From Candidatus Velthaea versatilis (GTDB taxonomy: Bacteria; Vulcanimicrobiota; Vulcanimicrobiia; Vulcanimicrobiales; Vulcanimicrobiaceae), in the NCBI GenBank assembly GCA_003134035.1, contig PLAE01000188.1:1-44456 (forward strand): a stretch of 44,456 bases of DNA, given 5' to 3'. Both the position numbers and the translations under genes were made by a program. Below, piece after piece: positions 7,893-15,696 of this stretch (positions within the stretch are counted from its first letter, which is position 1; each line of letters starts with the position of its first letter). The notes below the pieces were generated by a model, which saw only the letters and a program-made list of their open reading frames with translations, was not told the DNA's origin and did not search any database.

Positions 7893-8786
7893 GTGCCCGT
7901 GAGCATCGCTCTGTCGTCCGTCGCCGCGTTCGCCCTCGCCGTGAGCGTCGCGCAGCGGGTCGATTTGGCATCCTACACGCTGCGCTCGGGCAGCGTCCGA
8001 GACGCGCTCGTCGCGGCAGCCCGTGGCGGAGCGGCGGTTCGCGTCCGGCTCGCGGGCGATCCGCTCGACGATGCGGCCGCCACGCTCCGCCGGGCCAATG
8101 CGGACACGGTCGCGGTGTTGAGTGCCGCCGGAGCGGATGCCGCGCTGACGGCACCGCCCTCGTCGGTGCTGCATCTCAAAGCGGCGGTCGTCGACGGCGT
8201 CGCCTGGTTCGACGACCGGAATTGGCCCGATGACGGACCCCAAACGGTGGTCCGCGATACCGATCCCGACGATGTGCACGCGCTCACTTCAGCTTTATCT
8301 GGAGGAAACGGAAGCGACGACCATTTGGAGACCACCAAGGCCGGCGCGCAGGCGCTCGAGCTCGACGTGATTCGCACCGCCGGCGCGGTGCCGCTCGCCG
8401 TCGAGAGCGAATCGTTCGGCAGCGGGGCCGTTTATGCGGCGCTGCTGGCGCGAGCGCGTGCGGGCGAGCCGACACGCCTGCTGGTCGCCGGTCGCGAAGC
8501 GGCGGCGGTGGGGCCGGCCGGCGACACCGAGCGGCGCCGCCTGGGAAAGCTGTCGGCGCTGGGCACCGAGGTTCGGACCGGCGATCCGCACGGCGCCGAT
8601 CTCGACGAGAAACTTGCCGTGACGAGCGACGCTGGCTGGATGGGGTCGGCGAACGCCACGTACGCGCGCGGGGCGGCCGGCGCGCAGCGCGATTGGGGGA
8701 TGGCGACGCGCCAGCCTCAGATCGTCGCGGCACTCGAAGCGGCCTTCGATGCCAACTGGCGCGCAGCGCGGCTTTTCACCCCGTAG
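7893..8786 (+). CDS. Exported phospholipase D-like protein with a degenerate second HKD motif
   Basis: A 297-aa PLD-superfamily protein. The first HKD motif is intact (H94-x-K96 with D101, in HLKAAVVDG), followed by DDRN where GSxN is usual. The second half-site reads DEKLAVTSDAGWMGSANAT near residues 238-256: the Lys and GSxN are kept but the His is replaced by Asp238. Since family catalysis normally uses a histidine from each half, activity may be altered or absent. The N-terminus (SIALSSVAAFALAVSVA) looks like a signal or anchor helix. The frame continues upstream antisense to menG, so the start was chosen as GTG 7893, which has GAGG 10 nt upstream; GTG 7899 is an alternative. The substrate is unknown. 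Confidence 0.72.
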   Translation: MPVSIALSSVAAFALAVSVAQRVDLASYTLRSGSVRDALVAAARGGAAVRVRLAGDPLDDAAATLRRANADTVAVLSAAGADAALTAPPSSVLHLKAAVVDGVAWFDDRNWPDDGPQTVVRDTDPDDVHALTSALSGGNGSDDHLETTKAGAQALELDVIRTAGAVPLAVESESFGSGAVYAALLARARAGEPTRLLVAGREAAAVGPAGDTERRRLGKLSALGTEVRTGDPHGADLDEKLAVTSDAGWMGSANATYARGAAGAQRDWGMATRQPQIVAALEAAFDANWRAARLFTP

Positions 8787-8922
8787 AGGCCCGATTCGCT
8801 CGCTTCTCCGTCTGGGAGGAAGGTCACCCGCTCGCTTCTTTATATGGGCCGAAGGTCATATGCTTGGCATCGCCTTTCTCCAAGGGTAGCTCCCGTTGGA
8901 GGACGCATTCCGAGACGTTACG
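8787..8922. repeat. Short direct repeat in the gap before the GT-C gene
   Basis: The 136-bp gap between the PLD-like gene and the glycosyltransferase contains an 11-bp direct repeat CGCTCGCTTCT at 8797-8807 and 8829-8839, a 32-bp period (about three helical turns). A regulator binding site is possible, but a chance repeat in GC-rich DNA is also plausible. Confidence 0.3.
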
Positions 8923-10257
8923 ATGGCTGAAGCGATCGAGCAAACACAGATTTTCGTCGGACGGGAAGCCGCGCTTCCCGAACTGCTCTTCGGCGCTCCA
9001 AGTCGTCGGCTGCCTCAGAGTCGAGTCCGGCAGGTTTGCTCGCTTGCGTTCGTCGCGGTCGCCGGCCTCGCGGTTCGTCTGGCACTCATCCAAAGCGCCG
9101 GCTATCGCGACGACATCGCGATCTTTGAAGGCTGGTTTCGCTCGATTGCCACGCTGGCTCCGGCCGACGTGTACGCCGGCACGCCGGGTCTCAACTATCC
9201 GCCGATGGTCGTGTTGCTGTATGAATTCGAGGCGCTCATCATGCGTCCGTTCCTTCACGGCACGCCCAGCCCAGCGGCGCTCACTATAGCGGTCAAGCTG
9301 CCCCCAATACTCGCGGATGCCGCCGGGACCGTCCTCGTTTATGCCATCGTTCGGCGATTTGCGGGTCACCCGTGGGCGCTGCTCGCCGCGGCGTTCATCG
9401 CCTTCAACCCGGCGATCATCTACGATTCGGCCTTCTGGGGACAAAACGATGCGATTCCTACCGTTCTCGCACTTTTCGCGCTGTATGCGCTGCTGTCCGG
9501 AAACACGGTTGTCGCGTGGCTGAGCATGGCGGCGGCGCTCTTTTTCAAGCCGCCGGTACTCGTGCTCGTCCCGCTCCTGCTCGCGCATCCATTCCGCTTC
9601 ACGGGCGCCGCGCGCCGCGGGCGGCTCGTCGCGACGGGGTACGGTATTGCGGGCGCCGCCCTCGTCGCCGAACTCCTCGCATCCACGTTCTTCGAACATC
9701 CGAATCTCGTCGTCGCGACGCGGCATCTGATCGGGCAATACCTGGTGTTCTCCAACGTCTTCCCGTACACGTCGCTCAACGCGTTTAACGTTTGGGCCCT
9801 CGGTGCGCCGTTCTTCAGCAGCGACGGGACCAAGGTGCTCGGGCTCTCGCTGCACCTGTGGAGCGACGCCGCGTTCGCGATTGCGGCCGGTTGCATTTAC
9901 GTGCGTTACCTCAAGAGCCGCAGCGCGACCGGACTGCTCGAGGCCGCGACGCTCGTGCTGCTCGCGTTCTTTCTGTTGCTGACCGAGATGCACGAGCGCT
10001 ATCTGTATTACGCGCTGTTTTTCGCCGGCACGCTGGTCTTCAAACGGCCGTACGGATACGCCGCGCTCGTTCTCACGGCGACGCTGCTGTTGAATCTCGA
10101 ATACGGACTGACGTTCATGTATCTCGACGACGCAAAAGCGACGATGGTCGATCGGTTCGCCTTTTCGCCTTGGCTCACGCGCCTCTGCTCGCTTGCCAAC
10201 ATTGGGATGTTCGGCTGGCTTGCGCGCGAACGCCTTTCCGAATCAGGCCGCGGGTAA
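8923..10257 (+). CDS. GT-C membrane glycosyltransferase (mannosyltransferase-like)
   Basis: A 444-aa integral membrane protein with roughly 10-12 hydrophobic helices. An early acidic loop (SAGYRDDIAIFEGWF) is followed by a NYPPMVVLLYEF segment and the conserved EMHERYLYYAL motif in the C-terminal half. These are typical of GT-C fold transferases that use polyprenyl-phosphate sugars and act on the outer face of the membrane. Donor and acceptor are unknown. An in-frame TTG at 8896 exists, and GGAGGA at 8898-8903 lies 19 nt before the preferred ATG at 8923, so the start is uncertain by nine codons. The 3' end overlaps the convergent tatD gene by 15 bp. Confidence 0.8.
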   Translation: MAEAIEQTQIFVGREAALPELLFGAPSRRLPQSRVRQVCSLAFVAVAGLAVRLALIQSAGYRDDIAIFEGWFRSIATLAPADVYAGTPGLNYPPMVVLLYEFEALIMRPFLHGTPSPAALTIAVKLPPILADAAGTVLVYAIVRRFAGHPWALLAAAFIAFNPAIIYDSAFWGQNDAIPTVLALFALYALLSGNTVVAWLSMAAALFFKPPVLVLVPLLLAHPFRFTGAARRGRLVATGYGIAGAALVAELLASTFFEHPNLVVATRHLIGQYLVFSNVFPYTSLNAFNVWALGAPFFSSDGTKVLGLSLHLWSDAAFAIAAGCIYVRYLKSRSATGLLEAATLVLLAFFLLLTEMHERYLYYALFFAGTLVFKRPYGYAALVLTATLLLNLEYGLTFMYLDDAKATMVDRFAFSPWLTRLCSLANIGMFGWLARERLSESGRG

Positions 10258-11022
10258 GCCGAAGAGCGCGCGCGCGTTTTCGGAGGTCACCGCATCGACG
10301 GCGGCCGGATCGCTATTGAGGATGGCGGCGATGCGCGCGCGCGTTTCGGCCATGAATGCCGGCTCGTTGCGCTTCCCGCGATGCGGAATCGGGGCAAGAT
10401 AGGGACAGTCCGTTTCGAGAATCAGCGCGGGCAGACCAACGGATCGGATGGCGTCGCGCAGCGGCTCGGCGGTCTTGAACGTCACGACGCCGCCGATTCC
10501 CAGGCGCAGCCCGAATTCGCCGGTGAACGTGTGGGCTTCGTCCGCGGTTCCCGTAAAGCAGTGGACGACGCCGCGCATCGTTGCCGGGTCGAATCGTTCG
10601 CGCAAGATCGCGACGAAATCGGCGTAGGCGTCGCGCTGATGAAAGACGAGCGGCAGCCGGTGTGTGCGCGCATAGTCGAGCTGCGCGATGAGCACGCGGC
10701 GCTGATCGGCGGCCGGGCTGTGGTTGTAATAATAGTCCAGACCGGTTTCGCCGATCGCGACGACGCGGTCACCGCCGGCGATGCGCAGCAGCTCGAACGC
10801 CGGGGCGATATCGGCCGGCGCCGTCTGGGCTTCGTGCGGATGGATGCCGATCGAGGCGAGCAGACCGAAGCTCTCGGCGGTTTCCAAGGCGCGGCGGCTA
10901 TCATCAAGGTCGCAGCCGATCGTAACGATCGTTCCGACGCCCGCCGCGCGAGCGCGGTCGAGCATCGCCGCGCGGTCGCCGTCGAATTTGGCGTCGTGGA
11001 CGTGCGCGTGCGAATCGATCAT
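10243..11022 (-). CDS. tatD: TatD family metal-dependent DNase
   Basis: A 259-aa TatD hydrolase of the metal-dependent TIM-barrel type, known as a 3'-5' exonuclease/deoxyribonuclease. Metal-ligand motifs are in order: MIDSHAHVHD at the N-terminus, GETGLDYYY, the FHQRDAY histidine, GVVHCFTG, and the final ETDCPYLAP aspartate with RGKRNEP. The frame is open up to 11223, but the preceding residues are unlike the family and overlap the divergent gene, so the ATG at 11022 is chosen; no clear Shine-Dalgarno precedes it. tatD commonly accompanies metG and rsmI, which are here 2 kb upstream, separated by two plus-strand genes. Confidence 0.94.
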   Translation of the reverse strand: MIDSHAHVHDAKFDGDRAAMLDRARAAGVGTIVTIGCDLDDSRRALETAESFGLLASIGIHPHEAQTAPADIAPAFELLRIAGGDRVVAIGETGLDYYYNHSPAADQRRVLIAQLDYARTHRLPLVFHQRDAYADFVAILRERFDPATMRGVVHCFTGTADEAHTFTGEFGLRLGIGGVVTFKTAEPLRDAIRSVGLPALILETDCPYLAPIPHRGKRNEPAFMAETRARIAAILNSDPAAVDAVTSENARALFGLPAA

Positions 11023-11095
11023 GATGAAACGGTTCGCAGCACGCGGACGCGGCTCCGTTGCGGGAATCGGATTTGGAGAAGTGAGCCCAAGCAAG

Positions 11096-11992
11096 ATGAT
11101 CACCACGCGCAAAGCGCCGCGGACGGGGCGGCTGCTGGCGGGCGCATTCGTTTTGTCGGTCCTCATCCATCTCTTCGGCGGCGCGCTGTGGGCGCACACG
11201 ACCCGGCTGATCGCGCGAATCATGCACCGGCTGCCCGAACAGCATCAGCGCGAGGAAGAGGTCGCGACGTCCGACGTCGTTCGGCTTGAACGGCGCACGA
11301 TTCCACGGCCCGCGCAAGCAAGCCGCGCGCGCCCGCGGCCGCTGCCCCTTGTGCGGCCCCAACCGCCGCAACCGCATGCGATCCGGGTTGCTGCTGCAGT
11401 GCAGCCGATTCCTCGGCCCCGGCCCTCGGCGCACGCCCGGCCGCAGGCATCGGCTGCACCACAGCTCGCGCATGTCGTCAAGCATGCGCCGCCGCGCATC
11501 CGCAAGCCGCAAGTTGCTACGGTGACCAACGCCGGCGCGTCCGCGGCGACACCGCGCAAAGCGGTGCTATCGGCCGAGCGGTTGGCCGCGCTCAACGCGC
11601 AGTTCTCCGCGACGATCGCGGCGTCGCATGTCGATTTAGCGACGATTCAAAGGCAAGCTGAGGCGCGGCCCGTCGCGATCAAGCGCTACCCGATGCAATT
11701 TACCGGGATGCAAGCCTCGCTCCAGCGCGGTGAGGGATACATCGAACCGACGACGACCGGGCAGCGCATCGGCGGCACCGTCTGGTACTACACGCACTAT
11801 ACCTACATGTGGCCCGACGGCCATCTCGAAGATGACGACATCCCGTGGCCGTTCCACTTCCCGGTGCAGCGCGATCTGTTCGCGCTGCACATCCATCTCA
11901 TCCCGCTGCAGTTGCCGCCGCCCGGCTTCCGAATAACTCGCCCGCTCAAGCCCTTTCTGTCGCACTTCGTGCAGTCGGCCGGACAAGGCTGA
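11096..11992 (+). CDS. Membrane-anchored proline/arginine-rich protein of unknown function
   Basis: A 298-aa protein not recognised as a known family. It has a short basic N-terminus (MITTRKAPRTGR), one membrane helix (LLAGAFVLSVLIHLFGGALWA), then about 120 residues very rich in Pro, Arg, Gln and Ala. A compact C-terminal region follows with many aromatics and histidines (VWYYTHYTYMWPDGHLEDDD, FHFPVQRDLFALHIHLIP). The layout recalls TonB, with an anchor, a proline-rich spacer and a periplasmic end domain, but the C-terminal sequence does not read as a TonB domain and no exbB/exbD is nearby. The ATG at 11096 is chosen; an in-frame GTG at 11081 follows GGAG closely. It is 73 bp from divergent tatD and 68 bp before the EAL gene. 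Confidence 0.7.
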   Translation: MITTRKAPRTGRLLAGAFVLSVLIHLFGGALWAHTTRLIARIMHRLPEQHQREEEVATSDVVRLERRTIPRPAQASRARPRPLPLVRPQPPQPHAIRVAAAVQPIPRPRPSAHARPQASAAPQLAHVVKHAPPRIRKPQVATVTNAGASAATPRKAVLSAERLAALNAQFSATIAASHVDLATIQRQAEARPVAIKRYPMQFTGMQASLQRGEGYIEPTTTGQRIGGTVWYYTHYTYMWPDGHLEDDDIPWPFHFPVQRDLFALHIHLIPLQLPPPGFRITRPLKPFLSHFVQSAGQG

Positions 11993-12060
11993 CGCGATCA
12001 CGCGATCAAAGGTACGGGCCGAGTAATGGTTGCCGGCGGGCGTGCCGATATGCTTTGGGA

Positions 12061-12870
12061 ATGGAGAGTTCGTCGACCGCGCATTGCCCGCCCACGCTCA
12101 CCGGCACGTGCGAGCACTGTATCGCGCGCGGCCCGCTTGACTTCGACTTCACGTTTGCTTTCCAGCCGATTGTCGACGTTCGGCTGGAAACGGTGTACTC
12201 GTATGAAGCACTCGTCCGGGGACCAAACGGAGAGTCGGCTTCCTCGGTGCTCAATGCGGTCAACGACGAGAACCGCTACCGTTTCGATCAAGATTGTCGA
12301 ATTGGTGCGATCGCCCTCGCTGCGCGCCTAGGGATGGAAACGAACCTTAACATCAATTTTATGCCCAACGCCGTGTATCGACCGGAAAACTGCATTCGCA
12401 CAACCTTTGCGGCTGCCCGGAAATATGGGTTCCCGATCGAGCGCATCGTTTTCGAGGTCGTTGAAAACGATCATTTGGCGGATCCTGCGCGTCTCATCGA
12501 GATCATGCGCGAGTATCATCGGTTCGGGTTCATTACCGCACTCGATGACTTTGGTGCCGGCTTTCGCGACCTCGAGCTGCTGGTCAGATTTCAGCCCGAT
12601 ATTCTCAAACTCGATATGGACCTGGTGCGTGATATCGACTTCGATCCAGCGCGTCAGGCGGTCGTCCGCGGCATCCTCGTGATGTGCTCGGAACTCGGTG
12701 TCCGCGTCCTCGCCGAAGGGGTCGAGACGATAGCCGAGTATGCTTGGCTGCGCGATTCGGGCATTGACTTATTCCAAGGCTATTTTTTCGCCCGGCCGGG
12801 ATTTCAGACGTTGCCGACGGTTGACTTCGCCCAAGTACGCGCGTTCGATAGTGAACGTCACGCCGCCTGA
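12061..12870 (+). CDS. Stand-alone EAL domain c-di-GMP phosphodiesterase
   Basis: A 269-aa protein that is essentially one EAL domain, expected to hydrolyse cyclic di-GMP to pGpG. Catalytic residues appear intact: the EAL motif at 49-51, the NINFMPN asparagine near 98, the glutamates in FEVVEN (132-135), D162-D163 in LDDFGAGF, K183 in LKLDMDL, E219/E222 in AEGVE, and the QGYFF glutamine at 239. No GGDEF, PAS or membrane segment is present. A short N-terminal segment with C9, C17 and C20 (CEHC) precedes the domain and could bind metal or sense redox. The ATG at 12061 is preferred because upstream in-frame sequence is non-homologous and overlaps the previous gene. It converges on metG. Confidence 0.93.
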   Translation: MESSSTAHCPPTLTGTCEHCIARGPLDFDFTFAFQPIVDVRLETVYSYEALVRGPNGESASSVLNAVNDENRYRFDQDCRIGAIALAARLGMETNLNINFMPNAVYRPENCIRTTFAAARKYGFPIERIVFEVVENDHLADPARLIEIMREYHRFGFITALDDFGAGFRDLELLVRFQPDILKLDMDLVRDIDFDPARQAVVRGILVMCSELGVRVLAEGVETIAEYAWLRDSGIDLFQGYFFARPGFQTLPTVDFAQVRAFDSERHAA

Positions 12871-12993
12871 CCGAGGCTTTACGAGATGGGCGTCTGCTGC
12901 GACTTCACCAGGCATGCATCGGCGTCCCCGCGTTTGTAGGCGCCGGCGCTCGAACAGCGAGGCGCGGTAAAGCCGCACCGAACGAATCGATCG

Positions 12994-14496
12994 TTACTCG
13001 ATGCGCGGGAACAAGGCGTCGCCGGGATCGGTCTGCGTGTTCGCGGCTAGGGCGCCCCAGTGCAGTTCTTCGGTCCACAGCCGCTCGGGCGTGCCCGGCA
13101 ACCCGAGTTGACGCCACATTTCGGCGCACTTGACCGGCATGAACGGGTACAGCAGCAGCGCGAGCCAGCGCAGCCCTTCGCACAGATCGTAGAGCACCGC
13201 GTCGAGCCGATCGCCGAGTCCCGCTTTGTGCAGCGCCCACGGCTTCTCTTCTTCGATCTCGCGGTTGAGCGCGGTCACCAGTTCCCAAATCGCATCGAGC
13301 GCTTCGCGAAACTGCAGGTTGGTCACGCGCTCGAGCACGGTCGAGCCGAGATCGGCGAAGCGCTCACCGAGCTGCGATTCGGCGGCCGGCGGAACCAGGC
13401 CGTTGCGATACCGCATCAGCATCGCCAGCGACCGCCGCAGCAGATTGCCCAGATCGTTGCCGAGGTCGCTATTGTGCCGGGTGCGCAGTTTTTCTTCCGA
13501 AACGGTGAAGTCGCTGCCGAACGGCGCTTCGCGCAGCAGAAAATAGCGAATCGAATCGGCGCCGTACGTTTCGGCCAACGCGAACGGATCGAACACGTTG
13601 CCCAAGCTTTTCGACATTTTCTGGCCGTCGCTCAAAATCCAACCGTGGGCGTACACCAGCCTTGGCGGCTCGAGGCCCAGCGCCCAGAGCATCGCGGGCC
13701 AAATGATCGTGTGAAAGCGCGCGATCTCTTTGCCGATGAGCTGCACGCCCGCCGGCCAAACGCGCGCGAAAAGCTCGGGATCGTCGTGCCAGCCCGTTGC
13801 CGTGATGTAATTGAGCAGTGCGTCGAACCAGACGTACATCACGCCGCCCGGCAGCGGAATGCCCCAGTCAAAACTCGTGCGCGAAATCGAGAGGTCGTCC
13901 AGCCCGCCTTCGAGCGTCGCCATCATCTCGTTCCAAACCGCGGGGGGCCGCACGAAACCGCGATGCTCTTTAAAATACGCGATAAGCCGATCGCGATAGG
14001 CCGAGAGCTTGAAAAACCAATCTTCCTCGGAGAGCCAATCGACGGCCCGCCGGCACTCCGGGTTTGGACAGCGGCCGTCGATGAGTTTGGATTCGGGCCA
14101 GAACGTCTCGTCGTTGGTGCAATACCAGCCTTCGTACGTGCCGAGATAGATATCGCCCGTGGCGCGCAGTTGTTCGAAAACCGCGACGCAGGCCTTTACG
14201 TGGCGCGGATCGGTTGTGCGGATGAAGTCGTCGAACTTGGCGTTGAAGGTCGGCGCCAGCGAGCGCCAGCGCGGGGCGAGTTCATCGACGTACTGCTGCG
14301 GTGTTTTACCGGCTGCCGCGGCGGCGTTCGCGACTTTTTGGCCGTGCTCGTCGGTGCCCGTAAGACTGTACGCGGGACCGGCGGCGCGCGCGGTGCGCAC
14401 CAGGACGTCGGCGGCGATCGTGGTGTAGGCGTGGCCGATGTGCGGATTGCCGCTGATGTAGTAAATCGGTGTCGTGACGAAAAACGCGCGGTCCAT
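12994..14496 (-). CDS. metG: Methionyl-tRNA synthetase
   Basis: A 500-aa class I methionyl-tRNA synthetase. The HIGH motif is at residues 19-22 (GNPHIGHAYT), a zinc-knuckle region carries CTNDETFWPESK with CPNPEC, and KMSKS lies at 293-297. The anticodon-binding helical region follows and the protein ends at GDALFPRIE, without the C-terminal EMAP/tRNA-binding domain found in longer MetG forms. The ATG at 14496 with AAGG about 6 nt upstream is preferred; an in-frame GTG at 14511 overlaps the rsmI stop. The gene follows rsmI by 11 bp and is probably co-transcribed with it. Confidence 0.97.
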   Translation of the reverse strand: MDRAFFVTTPIYYISGNPHIGHAYTTIAADVLVRTARAAGPAYSLTGTDEHGQKVANAAAAAGKTPQQYVDELAPRWRSLAPTFNAKFDDFIRTTDPRHVKACVAVFEQLRATGDIYLGTYEGWYCTNDETFWPESKLIDGRCPNPECRRAVDWLSEEDWFFKLSAYRDRLIAYFKEHRGFVRPPAVWNEMMATLEGGLDDLSISRTSFDWGIPLPGGVMYVWFDALLNYITATGWHDDPELFARVWPAGVQLIGKEIARFHTIIWPAMLWALGLEPPRLVYAHGWILSDGQKMSKSLGNVFDPFALAETYGADSIRYFLLREAPFGSDFTVSEEKLRTRHNSDLGNDLGNLLRRSLAMLMRYRNGLVPPAAESQLGERFADLGSTVLERVTNLQFREALDAIWELVTALNREIEEEKPWALHKAGLGDRLDAVLYDLCEGLRWLALLLYPFMPVKCAEMWRQLGLPGTPERLWTEELHWGALAANTQTDPGDALFPRIE

Positions 14497-14507
14497 CCGC
14501 TGCGCCT

Positions 14508-15359
14508 TCACGCCTCGGACGCGTGCGGACCTGCGCGGCGGCGTTCGGCGACCCGCGCGTAGAGGTGGCGGCGTTCGCCCAAGCCGCGTTCGGCCAGCGC
14601 CTTCGCGATCGCCGACGTACTGTGCCCCTCATCGATGAGCCGGCCGATGGCGGTGTCGAGTTCGGGTCCGTCGGCGCTACGCACCGGCTCTTCGAGCGGT
14701 CCGCCGTCGAGCACAAAAACGATCTCGCCGCGCACCGGCTGCGCGAGTGCCGCGGCGACGTCGGCCGGCGTGCCGGCGATTTGCTGCTCGTGCAGCTTGG
14801 TGAATTCGCGCAGCAGAAAGATCCGCGCGGCGGGCGCGACGGCTGCCAGATCGTCGAGCGTCGCGTGGATGCGATGCGGCGCTTCGTACCATACGCTGGG
14901 CTGGGCGCGCGCGCGCGCCGCGCGAAACGCCGCCCGGCGTTCGCCGCCCGCGCGCGGCGGAAAACCCTCGAAGGCGAAGCGCCGCAAGTCGAAGCCTGAC
15001 AACACGGCAGCGCAGGCGAACGCGGTTGGGCCGGGCAGGACCTCGATCGGAACACCGGCTTGGCGCGCCGCCGCCGAGAGCGCCGTGCCCGGATCGCTGA
15101 TGCCGGGCATTCCCGCATCGGTCACGACCGCCACGAGTTCCTCGCGGGCTCGGGCTAGGATCGCAGCCGTCGCCGTGGCGGCGTTGTGCTCGTGATACGT
15201 CCAGATCTCGCGGCCCGGCAAGGTGTAAGCCGACAGCAGCCGGCGCGCGACGCGCGAATCCTCGGCGACGATGAGCGCGGCTTCGCGCAAGACGTCGAGC
15301 GCGCGCAACGTGATGTCGCGCAGATTGCCCAGCGGCGTGGGCACGAAGACGAGCGGCAT
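14508..15359 (-). CDS. rsmI: 16S rRNA (cytidine(1402)-2'-O)-methyltransferase
   Basis: A 283-aa RsmI, a SAM-dependent methyltransferase of the tetrapyrrole-methylase fold that 2'-O-methylates C1402 in the decoding centre of 16S rRNA. Motifs are MPLVFVPTPLGNLRDITLRA at the start, VAEDSRVARRLL, WTYHEHN, the glycine-rich VVTDAGMPGISDPG, and a LPGPTAFACAAVLSGF segment. A basic C-terminal tail continues past the family core. An upstream in-frame TTG (15377) exists; the ATG at 15359 matches the family N-terminus. It starts the rsmI-metG unit and diverges from the PKS cluster. Confidence 0.95.
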   Translation of the reverse strand: MPLVFVPTPLGNLRDITLRALDVLREAALIVAEDSRVARRLLSAYTLPGREIWTYHEHNAATATAAILARAREELVAVVTDAGMPGISDPGTALSAAARQAGVPIEVLPGPTAFACAAVLSGFDLRRFAFEGFPPRAGGERRAAFRAARARAQPSVWYEAPHRIHATLDDLAAVAPAARIFLLREFTKLHEQQIAGTPADVAAALAQPVRGEIVFVLDGGPLEEPVRSADGPELDTAIGRLIDEGHSTSAIAKALAERGLGERRHLYARVAERRRAGPHASEA

Positions 15360-15696
15360 GCGGTCTTCGTTCAACACCGGCGACGCAAACGTTTGCGCCC
15401 AAGCGCACTCCCGGCGCCGGCTACGTTCTTGCGCGGGCCACGTCCGCGGTCAGCGTCGCGGAGTACGAATTTCTACCCGCGCCCGTCACGAGGTCACGCG
15501 CGAAAACGCAGCTTTCGCTGTTCGAAACGGATAGAGAACGATGCTTGGACCGGTGCCACTGGAACCATCGATCAAGGCCGTTCGTCTCAATGCTTAGTTC
15601 CGCTAGGTGTCTAAGTTAGCTGTTCCTATCCTCACATATTAGAATAAACGTTCGGCTTTTTCACTCGAAGGTCGAACTTTCATTTGGGAAGGTCGC
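15360..15696. promoter_or_regulatory. Divergent intergenic region upstream of the PKS cluster
   Basis: A 337-bp gap between rsmI (minus) and the PKS cluster (plus), the largest non-coding stretch beside the cluster. The part nearest the PKS gene (about 15590-15690) is clearly more AT-rich than its surroundings. It holds a -10-like TAGAAT at 15640-15645 with a weak -35-like TTAGCT at 15616-15621 (18-bp spacer). Imperfect inverted CTTAG/CTAAG arms lie at 15593-15597 and 15611-15615 and could be an operator. GGAAGG a few bases before the TTG start at 15697 is a good ribosome site. The promoter call is a visual guess. Confidence 0.4.

Noticed and set aside
8824-9993. 389-codon minus-strand frame opposite the GT-C glycosyltransferase
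   Set aside because: Highly charged Arg/Glu/Gln composition without a fold; the plus-strand frame has membrane helices and the HERY motif.
11023-11223. 67-residue upstream extension of tatD
   Set aside because: It is not similar to TatD and would overlap the divergent Pro-rich gene; MIDSHAHVHD is the normal family start.
12875-12974. GGCTTTAC/GTAAAGCC inverted pair between the EAL gene and metG
   Set aside because: The arms are 84 bp apart and only 8 bp long with no T-tract, so a terminator or operator is not supported.
13060-14562. 500-codon open frame on the plus strand opposite metG
   Set aside because: It mirrors the metG codons; composition is Arg/Glu/Val-rich with no recognisable motif, while metG has HIGH and KMSKS.
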